From positions 26,717-90,716 of the forward strand of contig NZ_WIAD01000021.1 in NCBI RefSeq assembly GCF_009618275.1: 64,000 bases of DNA. The letters run 5' to 3'. Numbering within the stretch: position 1 is the stretch's first letter; each line of letters starts with the position of its first letter. Both the position numbers and the translations under genes were made by a program. Under the pieces are notes generated by a model. That model worked only from the letters and a program-made list of their open reading frames with translations, was not told the origin of the DNA and made no database searches. Shown one piece after another: positions 8,625-16,859 of this stretch. The stretch is from Roseimaritima sediminicola. GTDB taxonomy: Bacteria > Planctomycetota > Planctomycetia > Pirellulales > Pirellulaceae.

Positions 8625-9239
8625 ATGACAACGCTTAACGATCCGGCGGCAACGGCCGCGAACGAAGAGAATCAACCCGAAACGCCCGAAACGCCCGAGG
8701 TGGCTTCCAGTAAAAAGCTGGTCCTGGGCATCGTGTTTGGATTGATCTTTGGTTTTCTGTTGCAGAAAGGGGGTGTGGCCAAGTTCCACGTGTTGATCGG
8801 CCAGCTGTTATTGGTCGACTTTACGGTGCTGAAGATCATGATGTCGGCCGTGGTCGTCGGTTCGATCGGGATCCACTTTATGCATCGCGCCGGACTGGTG
8901 GAGTTGCACGTCAAGCCGACGCGCTATGCATCGAACATCATCGGCGGGTTGCTGTTTGGGTTCGGTTTCGCGCTGGCCGCTTATTGTCCGGGCACGGGAG
9001 CGGCGGCCTTGGGGCAGGGGAACTTCGATGCGATCGGCATGATGACCGGGATGTTCGCCGGCTCGTACCTGTTCGCCGAATTGTCCGGATGGCTTTCGCG
9101 GCGCGTCGATCCGATCGGCGAGCGGGGCAAGATTCGCTTGCCCGACCTACTGCCGCTGTCGCCCACCGCCACGGTGTTCGCCACCGTGCTATTGATCTGC
9201 GCCGTCCTGGCCGCCGTCGAAGTCTACGCCGTCCGCTAA
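8625..9239 (+). CDS. YeeE/YedE family sulfur transport protein, second subunit
   Basis: A 204-residue membrane protein. A charged N-terminal tail of about 30 residues (rich in Glu, Pro and Thr) precedes four or five transmembrane segments. The second conserved cysteine motif of the family is present in ALAAYCPGTGAAALGQG. ATG 8625 is 20 bp after the first YeeE gene with GGAGAACG upstream, so the two are co-transcribed and probably form one two-part permease. A hairpin-rich stretch follows and may end or attenuate the transcript. Confidence 0.9.
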   Translation: MTTLNDPAATAANEENQPETPETPEVASSKKLVLGIVFGLIFGFLLQKGGVAKFHVLIGQLLLVDFTVLKIMMSAVVVGSIGIHFMHRAGLVELHVKPTRYASNIIGGLLFGFGFALAAYCPGTGAAALGQGNFDAIGMMTGMFAGSYLFAELSGWLSRRVDPIGERGKIRLPDLLPLSPTATVFATVLLICAVLAAVEVYAVR

Positions 9240-9249
9240 CAGCGGCAGT

Positions 9250-9346
9250 GTCGCCTTTCGCTCCGCCGAAAGTTGCTTAGCGCAGCCCGAGCTACTTTCG
9301 GCGGAGCGAAAGGCGACGGGCTACTTTCGGCGGAGCGAAAGGCGAC
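9250..9346. repeat. Three related hairpins after the YeeE pair
   Basis: Copies lie at 9250-9273 (inverted), 9294-9317 and 9323-9346 (forward). The core CTTTCGGCGGAGCGAAAG has the same stem as the 7721-8015 array but a loop one base longer. The inverted first copy can also pair with either forward copy to form a large stem, so transcription attenuation between the yeeE pair and the next gene is possible. Confidence 0.75.
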
Positions 9347-9438
9347 ACTGGGCGGTATGTCATTTGCACGCTTGATGGGGGAAGGCAAGGCGGATCCGTC
9401 CTGCATTCTCCAGTTCAACCATCAAGCGGAGTAAACGC

Positions 9439-9894
9439 GTGGCCAAGGAACAAAAGATCAACGATCAGGTAACCGTCGCAGCCCAGCCCTCGGAGTCGGA
9501 GATCCGCCAGCTCGGACAACAGGGCTTCAAGACGGTGGTCAATTTTCGTACCGACGGCGAGGACGACCAGCCGCTGCCGCCCGATGCCGAAGCGGCCGTG
9601 GTCAAGCAAGCGGGACTGGAGTACCTGCACGTGCCGGTCTCGATGAACTCGATGGGACCCGACGTCGTGGACCGCTTCCGCGAAGCCTACGCCGATCTGC
9701 CCAAACCGGTCTATGCCCACTGCAAGAGCGGCAAACGCGCCGGGGCGATGGTGATGATGCACATGGCCGTCGAGCAGGGGATGAGTGGTGACCAAACGCT
9801 CGAGCAGGCCAAGCAGATGGGCTTCGAGTGCGATCAGCCGCAGCTGGAAAAGTTCGTTCGCCAGTACGTCGATTCCCACACCGCGTCGGCTTGA
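9439..9894 (+). CDS. DUF442/BLH-type protein phosphatase-like (sulfur-associated)
   Basis: A 151-residue cytoplasmic protein of the dual-specificity-phosphatase-like family (TIGR01244/DUF442) that often sits beside persulfide dioxygenases and sulfur genes. Seen are VTVAAQPSESEIRQLGQQGF, VVNFRTDGEDDQP, YLHVPVSM and the catalytic loop YAHCKSGKRAGAMVM. The spacing C-K-S-G-K-R is CX4R, as in this family, rather than the CX5R of classical tyrosine phosphatases. Start GTG 9439 has GGAG ten bases upstream. Placed between the YeeE pair and a DsrE-like gene, it likely belongs to one reduced-sulfur handling unit; its enzymatic activity is not established for the family. Confidence 0.87.
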   Translation: MAKEQKINDQVTVAAQPSESEIRQLGQQGFKTVVNFRTDGEDDQPLPPDAEAAVVKQAGLEYLHVPVSMNSMGPDVVDRFREAYADLPKPVYAHCKSGKRAGAMVMMHMAVEQGMSGDQTLEQAKQMGFECDQPQLEKFVRQYVDSHTASA

Positions 9895-9895
9895 G

Positions 9896-9974
9896 CACCC
9901 CTGTGGCATAGGCTTCCAGCCTGTGAATGTCCCCGCACCCCCTGTGGCATAGGCTTCCAGCCTGTGAATGTCCC
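9896..9974. repeat. Two tandem ~38-bp copies of a gene-spacer repeat
   Basis: Two almost identical units contain TGTGGCATAGGCTTCCAGCC and TGTGAATGTCC. Within each, AGGCT-TCC-AGCCT forms a hairpin. They fill the space between the BLH-type gene and the DsrE-like gene. From memory this word is common between genes in Rhodopirellula-type genomes. Confidence 0.8.
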
Positions 9975-10001
9975 TCGGAACCCTTTCACAAGGAACTCGC
10001 C

Positions 10002-10592
10002 ATGATGAATCTCTCGACACCCTGGACGCTGTTGTGTGCAGGCCTGCTCTGGATGACCCCGGTGGCGGTCTTGGGGGAAGACCCCACGGGCACCCCTTCC
10101 TATGAACATCCGATCATTCAGGAGCACGGCGGAATCGTTCCGCTGCCCGACGCGGCTCATCAGCCCCAGCCGGATTCGAAGGTCTTGCTGGACGTGACGT
10201 CCGACAAGAAGAGCGGCAGTGTGATCAAGGCTTTTGATCGGGCGGCATTGATTTTGAATCAGTACGCCCACGCCGGTTCCGGCCCGGACAACGGCTTCAA
10301 GATGGCGCTGATTCTGCATGGCCCGGCGACCAAAGCGGCGCTCACCGACGAGGCCTTTGCCCGCCATACCAATTCGTACCTGAAAGACAAAGGGGCGGCG
10401 AAGAATCCCAACTTGAAGCTACTGGGCGAGCTGAAGAAGGCGGGCGTGAAGATCTATGTTTGCGGGCAGGCGCTTGCCCATCACGGTTTTGCAACCGATG
10501 AAGTGGCTTCGCCTGTCGAGGTCGCCGTCTCCGCGGCCACGGTGAACATCAACTTGCAGATGGACGGTTACGCCGTGATTACTTTCAAGTAA
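10002..10592 (+). CDS. Secreted DsrE-family protein
   Basis: A 196-residue protein. The tandem ATGATG at 10002/10005 follows AAGGAACTCGCC, a reasonable ribosome-binding site. It opens with a signal peptide (STPWTLLCAGLLWMTPVAVL then GED). The mature part has the DsrE fold pattern: KVLLDVTSDKK, DRAALILNQYAHAG, FKMALILHGPATKAAL, LGELKKAGVKIYVCGQALAH and a C-terminal VNINLQMDGYAVITFK. The Cys in IYVCGQAL corresponds to the conserved DsrE cysteine that carries persulfide. Export is unusual compared with cytoplasmic DsrE but known for periplasmic relatives. With the upstream YeeE pair and BLH-type protein it suggests a periplasmic sulfur relay. Confidence 0.85.
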   Translation: MMNLSTPWTLLCAGLLWMTPVAVLGEDPTGTPSYEHPIIQEHGGIVPLPDAAHQPQPDSKVLLDVTSDKKSGSVIKAFDRAALILNQYAHAGSGPDNGFKMALILHGPATKAALTDEAFARHTNSYLKDKGAAKNPNLKLLGELKKAGVKIYVCGQALAHHGFATDEVASPVEVAVSAATVNINLQMDGYAVITFK

Positions 10593-10837
10593 AAGACGTC
10601 TGCTGAATCTTTCGGTAGCCAAGCCGGTGGGGCGCTGACGCGGTTTGGTCGCCCGAGGGTTGCGACCGGCGGCCTGGTCTAGCTAAACTTGACGTCATTG
10701 CCTTTATTCCTGCCTTAATGTGGCTGGGCTCCTCGTTGTCGTGGGAGCTTTCGCTGTGAACGGCGTGCGCGTCGTTGTGCCGATCCGGAGCGGAAGTTCC
10801 GTGTCGGGGGGCGATCTATTCTCAGAGGAGGTGCGTT

Positions 10838-11737
10838 ATGTGCCGAACAACGCGGTGCGCTTCCAAGCGTGCTGGATTTACGTTGGTCGAACTGTTGGTG
10901 GTGATCGCCATCATCGGCGTTCTGGTCGGTTTGTTGTTGCCGGCCGTTCAAGCGGCTCGCGAAGCCGCTCGGCGGATGCAGTGCTCCAACAATATGAAGC
11001 AGCTGGGGCTGGCCCTGCACAACTACCACGACACCTTCGATCGTTTTCCGCCGTGCAGTCTGGACGGCTCGGGCAAGATCGGGATCTTCGTGCGGCTGTT
11101 GCCCTACATGGAGCAGAACAACCTGTACGAACAGGTGCGTTACGACGGCAACTACGTCCAGAACCTGCCGATGGCCAAGGTCCCGCTCAGTACGCTGCTG
11201 TGTCCGAGCGGACCGGAGCAGTTCTCGGTGTCGACCGCTTCGAACGAGAAGGATTGCTACACGACCCACTACTACGGCAATTCCGGGCCGGTCGGCACCA
11301 ACGGGTTGACCAATCAGACCTACGCCCGCGACACCTCACGCGAGAGCACTTCGTTTGGCGAGTACGCCACCGACGGCGTGTTCCAGCTGCGCAGCAATCT
11401 GACCTTTGCCGCCGTCACCGACGGCACCTCCAACACGATTGGCATAGGCGAGTTGTCGTACAACAAATACCGCTTTTACCGCGCCTGGACGCGGGGGCTG
11501 TACTGGTATCGCGGGGTGGCTTTGTTGTCGAACAAGAATCACAAATGGCCGATCAACATCGCCAAGGACGGGAACTTCACGATGACCTTCAACAACGGTG
11601 CGTACGGATCGCATCATCCAGGTGGCTGCATGATGGGCATGATGGATGGTTCGGTGCGTTTTGTTTCCGAGACGTTGGACATGACCGCCTACCGTGCGGC
11701 GGCCAGTCGCAACGGCGGCGAAGTTGAGGGCCTGTAG
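10838..11737 (+). CDS. DUF1559 domain protein with type IV pilin-like N-terminus
   Basis: A 299-residue protein of the large planctomycete DUF1559 (SBP_bac_10) family. ATG 10838 has a strong AGAGGAGG six bases upstream. The N-terminal prepilin-type cleavage and helix segment reads [19 protein letters not shown] followed by [18 protein letters not shown] and SNNMKQLGLALHNYHD. The C-terminal H-X-G-G box (HHPGGCMMGMMDGSVRFVS) closes the domain. Such proteins are pseudopilin-like, anchored or exported through type II/IV systems; exact function is unknown. A small lipoprotein gene follows 2 bp downstream, the standard pairing. Confidence 0.93.
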   Translation: MCRTTRCASKRAGFTLVELLVVIAIIGVLVGLLLPAVQAAREAARRMQCSNNMKQLGLALHNYHDTFDRFPPCSLDGSGKIGIFVRLLPYMEQNNLYEQVRYDGNYVQNLPMAKVPLSTLLCPSGPEQFSVSTASNEKDCYTTHYYGNSGPVGTNGLTNQTYARDTSRESTSFGEYATDGVFQLRSNLTFAAVTDGTSNTIGIGELSYNKYRFYRAWTRGLYWYRGVALLSNKNHKWPINIAKDGNFTMTFNNGAYGSHHPGGCMMGMMDGSVRFVSETLDMTAYRAAASRNGGEVEGL

Positions 11738-11739
11738 GG

Positions 11740-12165
11740 ATGCTGAAGCAGCAATGGATCGTTCTGCCGGTTGTGGCCATGACGCTCGCCGTCGTGGTCG
11801 GTTGTGGCGGGTCGGATGTCGACCGTTACCAGGCTTCGGGAACGGTGACCTACCAGGGCAATCCCGTCCCGCAAGGCACGATCATGTTCGAACCCGATAC
11901 GTCCAAGGGCAACTCGGGCGCGGCCGGGATGGCGATGATCGTCGAAGGCCGGTACGACACGGCCAGCGAGGGTGGCAAAGGGATTTCCGGCGGTCCGCAG
12001 ATCGTCACCATCCAAGGCTTCGACGGCGTGGATCCCAATCCGGAATACGCGCCGTACGGATCGCCGATCGGCGGAGGCAAGAGTTACATCAAACGATTCG
12101 ACTTTCCCGAGGCCCAGGCCATCGAACAGGATTTCGAGATGGCGGATGTGGTCGACGGGCCCTAA
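11740..12165 (+). CDS. Small planctomycete lipoprotein partner of DUF1559 protein
   Basis: A 141-residue predicted lipoprotein starting 2 bp after the DUF1559 gene. The N-terminus WIVLPVVAMTLAVVVGCGGS is a lipoprotein signal with the lipobox Cys in VVGC. The mature part has YQASGTVTYQGNPVPQGTIM, typical of the carboxypeptidase-regulatory/transthyretin-like fold of these companions. A short beta-rich domain follows. The function is unknown, and co-transcription with the pseudopilin-like partner is clear from spacing. Confidence 0.85.
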   Translation: MLKQQWIVLPVVAMTLAVVVGCGGSDVDRYQASGTVTYQGNPVPQGTIMFEPDTSKGNSGAAGMAMIVEGRYDTASEGGKGISGGPQIVTIQGFDGVDPNPEYAPYGSPIGGGKSYIKRFDFPEAQAIEQDFEMADVVDGP

Positions 12166-12262
12166 AGCCGTTGCCGCCTGGCCGCTGACGATAGTCCGCT
12201 GTGATCCCCCGCGACTGGTACGACCTTCCTTGACCATGCTTCTCCGACTCTAGGCCGACGAC

Positions 12263-13522
12263 TTGCCTCCTGATCCCGCTCTTCCGGCGGCCCGCACACG
12301 CTGGGTCCTGCTGGCCCTGTTGGTGGTTTCGATCCTGGTCAATTACATCGATCGCGGGGCGCTATCGGTAGCGATCCCGTCGATGGAAGCGGAGTTCTCG
12401 CTGAGTGATTCCCAGAAGGGAATGTTGCTGTCGGCCTTCTTCTGGACCTACGCGCTGTTGCAGTTGCCGGCGGGCTGGTTGGTGGATCGCTACGACGTGA
12501 AATGGGTGTACGCCGCCGGGTATCTGGTGTGGACGATCGCCACGGCACTGACCGGGTTGGTCAATGGGTTTGTGTTGTTGATTGCCGCCCGCTTGTTGTT
12601 AGGGATCGGGGAGAGCGCGGCGTATCCGGCGATCTCGCGATTGATTGTGGAGAATTATCCCGAGCATCAACGGGGCACGGCCAACGCTTTGATCGACGCC
12701 GGCACCAAGATCGGTCCGGCGCTGAGCATCTTGGCCGGCGGGCTGTTGGTGGACCAGTTCGGCTGGCGGGCGCTGTTTTTGGTTCTGGGCGTGGGCGGAG
12801 TGTTTTGGCTGCTGCCCTGGATCCGCTTGATCCCCAATCGGCCCAAGCAAGTGGTCGTCGACGCGGACGAAGCGCCACAGGATCTCCAGCGGCCGCCCAC
12901 CGCCACGGTCCTGCTGCATCGGTCGGTGTGGGGGACGTCGCTGGGGATGTTTTCTTTGGGGTACGTGTGGTATTTCCTGCTGACCTGGTTGCCCTCGTAC
13001 CTGATGGACACCCACGGATTTGACTTGAAAGCGATCGCGTTGTTGGCGGCGCTGCCGTTTCTGGCCATGGCCGTCGCGACCGTAATGGCCGGCATGGCGG
13101 CCGATCGGCTGATCACTCGGGGCGGTTCGCCGACGGTGGTCCGCAAAGGGTTTGCGCTCAGCGGTTTTGTGTTGGCGGCCGGTTGTCTGGTCGCCGCGTC
13201 GCTGGTCGATTCGTCGACGGTCTGTGTGGCGTTGCTAGTGGCGGCGTGTTGCGCGCTGGGCATGTTTACCGGCAACGTCTGGGCGATGACGCAAACCATG
13301 GCCGGTCCGGCCGCCGGCAGCTGGACCGGGATCCAAAACTGTATCGGTAATATGGGCGGCGTGACGTCGCCGCTGGTCGCCGGCTGGACCGTCCAGCAAA
13401 CCGGTTCTTACCAGACGGCGTTTTATGCCGCCGCCGCTGTGATGTTGGTCGGCACCGCTGCCTATCTTCTGTTGGTCGGCCCGATTGCGCCGGTCCGCTG
13501 GTCCAAAGGATTGCAAGCATGA
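12263..13522 (+). CDS. MFS transporter (ACS-like, organic anion:proton symporter type)
   Basis: A 419-residue, twelve-helix major facilitator. The N-terminus VSILVNYIDRGALSVAIPSM matches the anion:cation symporter (hexuronate/glucarate/phthalate) group. The inter-helix loop WLVDRYDVKWVYAAGYLVW is the expected D-R-x-[GD]-x-K/R-type signature. Helix 4-5 motif LGIGESAAYPAISRLIVENY and PEHQRGTANALID follow. A start at TTG 12263 is assumed, since no upstream ATG is in frame. It overlaps the next gene by 4 bp (ATGA), so it heads a four-gene operon and probably imports the substrate of the enzymes encoded downstream. Confidence 0.88.
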   Translation: MPPDPALPAARTRWVLLALLVVSILVNYIDRGALSVAIPSMEAEFSLSDSQKGMLLSAFFWTYALLQLPAGWLVDRYDVKWVYAAGYLVWTIATALTGLVNGFVLLIAARLLLGIGESAAYPAISRLIVENYPEHQRGTANALIDAGTKIGPALSILAGGLLVDQFGWRALFLVLGVGGVFWLLPWIRLIPNRPKQVVVDADEAPQDLQRPPTATVLLHRSVWGTSLGMFSLGYVWYFLLTWLPSYLMDTHGFDLKAIALLAALPFLAMAVATVMAGMAADRLITRGGSPTVVRKGFALSGFVLAAGCLVAASLVDSSTVCVALLVAACCALGMFTGNVWAMTQTMAGPAAGSWTGIQNCIGNMGGVTSPLVAGWTVQQTGSYQTAFYAAAAVMLVGTAAYLLLVGPIAPVRWSKGLQA

Positions 13523-14706
13523 GTTCATCAAGCACCGCTTCGGTACTGTCGCTGTTGGCCGATCTGGTTCGCATCAACAGCGTCAATCCCAACTATGAGG
13601 GCGGCGTGCCCGAGGTCGAACTGGCGAACTTTGTGCAGCGGTACTTCCAGCAGCGGCAGATCGAAACCTGGCGTCAGGAAGTCTACCCCCAGCGTCCCAA
13701 CATCATCGCCCGCGTGCCGGGCCGCGATGCTTCGCGGCGGATCGTGTTCGAGGCGCACCTCGATACGGTGTCCACGGCCGGAATGTCGATCCCGCCCTGG
13801 GAGCCCGAGATCCGCGACGGGCGGATGTACGGCCGCGGGGCCTGCGACACCAAGGGTGGCATGGCCGCGATGATGCATGCCCTGGCCAATCTTTCGGAAG
13901 AAGCGGTCCCGCCGCCCTGCGACGTACTGTTCGCCGCGACGATCGACGAGGAGTATTCCTATCGCGGTGTGGTGGCGCTGTGCGAATCGCTGCCGCCCGA
14001 AGCACAGCCGCTGCGCGCCGACGCGGCTATCGTGGCCGAGCCCACGGACCTGCGGGCGGTGATCGCCAGCAAGGGGCTGGTTCGCTGGAAGATCGAAACC
14101 ATCGGGCGGGCGGCACATTCGGCGAAGCCGCATCTGGGCGTCAACGCTATCGAGGCGATGGCCCGCGTGGTCGCGGCCCTCGAAGCGGATACTCGCGAGA
14201 TGGCCACGCGGACACACCCGCTGCTGGGGGCGGCGACCTGCAACGTGGGCGTGATCCGCGGCGGCGTGCAAATCAATTTTGTTCCCGACCGCTGCGAGAT
14301 CGAGATCGACCGCCGCTTGCTGCCCGGCGAGACGCCCCAGTCGGCGCTGGTGCATTATCAAACGCTGGTGGACGAGTTGACCGGCCAGGATCCGGAACTG
14401 AAGGTCGTGATGCACGAGCCGATGTTGACCGATGTTCCCCTGGAGACCGATGCCGATTGCCAAGCCGTGCGGACGATGAGGCAAGTCCTGGAGACGATCG
14501 GGCTGGACGACACGCCGCTGGGCGTGCCGTTTTGCAGCGACGCCAGCAAGTTCGGCGCGCGGGGCATTCCCAGCATCATCCTCGGTCCGGGCAGTATCGA
14601 CCAAGCGCATGCGGCGGTCGAATACGTCGATGTCTACCAGGTCGAACAGGCGGCCGAGGTGTATCGCCGCTTCATGCTCACTTTTGATCCCACTGCCGAG
14701 GAGTGA
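13519..14706 (+). CDS. M20 family metallopeptidase (ArgE/DapE-like)
   Basis: A 395-residue cytoplasmic zinc hydrolase of the ArgE/DapE/CPG2 group. First metal-ligand motif VFEAHLDTVS (His and Asp), second GRGACDTKGGMAAMM (bridging Asp), then the catalytic Glu-Glu in ATIDEEYSYRG, and the dimerisation domain with GRAAHSAKPHLGVNAI. The C-terminal ligand region is PFCSDASKFGARGIPSIILG. Members remove acyl or peptidyl groups from amino acids. Overlapping the MFS gene and lying 7 bp before an amidohydrolase, it likely processes an imported N-acylated or dipeptide-like compound; the substrate is unknown. Confidence 0.88.
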   Translation: MSSSSTASVLSLLADLVRINSVNPNYEGGVPEVELANFVQRYFQQRQIETWRQEVYPQRPNIIARVPGRDASRRIVFEAHLDTVSTAGMSIPPWEPEIRDGRMYGRGACDTKGGMAAMMHALANLSEEAVPPPCDVLFAATIDEEYSYRGVVALCESLPPEAQPLRADAAIVAEPTDLRAVIASKGLVRWKIETIGRAAHSAKPHLGVNAIEAMARVVAALEADTREMATRTHPLLGAATCNVGVIRGGVQINFVPDRCEIEIDRRLLPGETPQSALVHYQTLVDELTGQDPELKVVMHEPMLTDVPLETDADCQAVRTMRQVLETIGLDDTPLGVPFCSDASKFGARGIPSIILGPGSIDQAHAAVEYVDVYQVEQAAEVYRRFMLTFDPTAEE

Positions 14707-14713
14707 TATTGTT

Positions 14714-15673
14714 ATGAACGCCTCAATCAATCGGCGCCGGCTGTTGGTCGGCGGGGCCGCCTCCGCAGTCGCCACCGCAGGCTTGTTGGCCCGGCCCGCT
14801 GCGGCGATCGCCGCCGAAGCCGTTGCCGCGGCGGACGATTCGCCGGGCTGGATCGATGCCCACGTGCACGTCTGGACGCCGGACACCCGACGCTATCCGG
14901 TGGGCCCGAATTTTACGGTCGCCGACATGGTCCCGCCCAGTTTTACGGCCGACCAGTTGTTGTCGCACTGTCGGCCCGAGAACGTCGGGCGCATTGTTCT
15001 GATCCAGATGAACTTTTACGAGCTGGATCATCGCTACCTGTTGGCGGTGATGCGGCAACATCCCGGCGTGTTCTCGGCCGTGGGCCTGGTCGACCATCAA
15101 TCGCCTGCAGTGGCCGCGGCCATGAATCACTTGGCCGCCCAAGGGGTCCGCGGATTCCGCCTGCACTCCCTGGGCGATGCCAAGGACTGGCCCCACAGCG
15201 AGACGATGGCGACTCTGTGGAAGAAGGCCGCCGCCGATGGGCTGGCCGTGTGCCCCTTGATCAATCCCGAGGACCTGCCGCACATTGACGTCCTCTGCAA
15301 ACGCTTTCCCGACACCACGGTCGTCGTCGACCATTTCGCCCGGATCGGGGTCAGCGGCCGCATCGACGCCGAACGGCTGGACGCCCTGTGTCGATTGGCT
15401 CGCTTTCCCAACGTGCACGTCAAGACGTCCGCGTTCTACGCCCTGGGGGCCAAAGCGTCGCCCTACACGGATCTGACCGCGATGATCCAGCGGGTGCTCG
15501 ACGCCTTCGGGCCGCAGCGATTAATGTGGGGCAGCGATTGTCCCTACCAGGTTCAAGATCCGCATACCTACCACGATTCGATCGCCCTGATCCGCGATTC
15601 TATGGACTCGTTGTCTGCGACCGAGAAGCAGTGGATCTTGCGCGATACCGCCGAGAAGGTGTTCTTTAGCTGA
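14714..15673 (+). CDS. Exported amidohydrolase-2 family protein with Tat signal
   Basis: A 319-residue TIM-barrel amidohydrolase (amidohydrolase_2, related to 2-pyrone-4,6-dicarboxylate lactonase). ATG 14714 opens a twin-arginine signal: NRRRLLVGGAASAVATAGLL followed by an Ala-rich cleavage region, so export folded to the periplasm is inferred. Metal-site motifs are WIDAHVHVWTP (HxH), VVDHFARIG (His) and LMWGSDCPYQ (C-terminal Asp). It lies 7 bp after the M20 gene and 1 bp before the PLP enzyme gene. The reaction is probably lactone or amide hydrolysis. Confidence 0.87.
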   Translation: MNASINRRRLLVGGAASAVATAGLLARPAAAIAAEAVAAADDSPGWIDAHVHVWTPDTRRYPVGPNFTVADMVPPSFTADQLLSHCRPENVGRIVLIQMNFYELDHRYLLAVMRQHPGVFSAVGLVDHQSPAVAAAMNHLAAQGVRGFRLHSLGDAKDWPHSETMATLWKKAAADGLAVCPLINPEDLPHIDVLCKRFPDTTVVVDHFARIGVSGRIDAERLDALCRLARFPNVHVKTSAFYALGAKASPYTDLTAMIQRVLDAFGPQRLMWGSDCPYQVQDPHTYHDSIALIRDSMDSLSATEKQWILRDTAEKVFFS

Positions 15674-15674
15674 T

Positions 15675-16652
15675 ATGCCAGAATCCGAACCCACCGGCGC
15701 GTTGCTGGACGTTGCCGAGGTCCATGCGGCCGCTCCGCGGATCGCTCCCTACCTGCATCGCACTCCGCTGATCCGCTCGACGACCCTCTCGCAGCAATTC
15801 GGTGCGGAGGTGCACCTGAAACTGGAATGCCTGCAGAAGACCGGTTCGTTCAAGCCTCGCGGCGCGTTCAACAAACTGCTGGGGCTGAGCGACGCGCAGC
15901 GGGCCGCCGGTGTGGTGGGCGTCAGCGGTGGCAACCACGCCCAGGGCGTTGCCTATGCCGCCCGGTGTTTGGGTTCGCGGGCGACAATCTGTATGCCCAA
16001 AACGACGCCGCAGAACTACCTCGATGCCACGCGTGGCTACGGCGCAGAGATCGTCTTGGCCGACGACATCCACGCCGCGTTCGCCGCCTGCGAGGCGTTG
16101 CAGGAGCAGGGGATGACGATGATCCATCCCTTTGACGACTGGGACGTTATGGCGGGGCAGGGGACGCTGGCTCTGGAAATCCTGGAAGACGTGCCGGAGC
16201 TGACGCGCATCTATATCAGCATCGGTGGTGGCGGACTGATCGCCGGCATGGCTGCGGTATTGAAAGCGGCGAACCCCGCGATCCACATCGTCGGCGTGGA
16301 GACGGCCGGAGCCGACGCGATGACGCGCAGCATCCGCGCCGGGGAGATCATCGAAATGCCGGCGATCACCTCGATCGCCCGTACCCTGGGATCACCGCGA
16401 GTCAGTGAGCGAACGTATCGGCATGTCGAGCAATTGGTCGACGAGCTGGTCGTGGTCGAGGACGACGCCACCGTCGAAGCGCTCGTGTTCTTGCTCGAGC
16501 GGACCAAGACCTTGGTCGAACCGGCGGCCGCCTGCTGCTTGGCCGCCGCCTGGCAGCAGCAAGCGAGCATCGGCCAGGGCGAGCAGGTCGCCCTATTGAT
16601 GTGCGGCGGCAACGTCTCGGTCGCGGACCTGAAGCAGTGGTCGGCCCGTTAG
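15675..16652 (+). CDS. Threonine/serine dehydratase-like PLP enzyme
   Basis: A 325-residue fold-type II PLP enzyme of the threonine ammonia-lyase / serine racemase group. Lys60 in TGSFKPRGAFNK is the Schiff-base lysine. VSGGNHAQGVAYAA binds the substrate carboxylate, ISIGGGGLIAGM is the phosphate-binding glycine loop, and MCGGNV closes the site. No regulatory ACT domain is present, so it resembles catabolic (TdcB-like), serine racemase or 3-hydroxyaspartate dehydratase enzymes rather than biosynthetic IlvA. It begins 1 bp after the amidohydrolase gene and ends the operon, which suggests it deaminates an amino acid released by the upstream steps. Confidence 0.88.
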   Translation: MPESEPTGALLDVAEVHAAAPRIAPYLHRTPLIRSTTLSQQFGAEVHLKLECLQKTGSFKPRGAFNKLLGLSDAQRAAGVVGVSGGNHAQGVAYAARCLGSRATICMPKTTPQNYLDATRGYGAEIVLADDIHAAFAACEALQEQGMTMIHPFDDWDVMAGQGTLALEILEDVPELTRIYISIGGGGLIAGMAAVLKAANPAIHIVGVETAGADAMTRSIRAGEIIEMPAITSIARTLGSPRVSERTYRHVEQLVDELVVVEDDATVEALVFLLERTKTLVEPAAACCLAAAWQQQASIGQGEQVALLMCGGNVSVADLKQWSAR

Positions 16653-16668
16653 CTCGACAGGCCGCCTG

Positions 16669-16720
16669 TTGACAAGCGTTCGGAGAGAGCTATTGTGAGC
16701 TTTGTTGATTTTGATTCTCA
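16669..16720 (+). promoter_or_regulatory. Sigma-70 type promoter with an overlapping Fur-like box
   Basis: A perfect -35 TTGACA (16669-16674) is followed after 16 bp by TATTGT (16691-16696). Just downstream, 16706-16720 reads TGATTTTGATTCTCA. Its complement TGAGAATCAAAATCA matches the 7-1-7 Fur consensus TGATAATNATTATCA at 12 of 14 informative positions. The box sits at the expected transcription start, as for repression. The operon downstream ends with a PepSY iron-uptake-type protein. Confidence 0.55.
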
Positions 16721-16859
16721 TTAGCGTTCGCAAGTAGCAAGCCAGTCGCCGATCTCGAGCGACCCAGCCAGCAATAGCGAAGCGGGCCCAGGAACCTGGG
16801 CACTTTGACTACGTTTCTGCCACCTCTGTTGAGGGGTGGTTGGCTGGGAGAACCTACGC

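Noticed and set aside
10689..10720. TTGACG...TTAATG as promoter of the first DUF1559 gene
   Set aside because: The spacing is 20 bp and the -10 match is poor; it is too weak to list as a feature.
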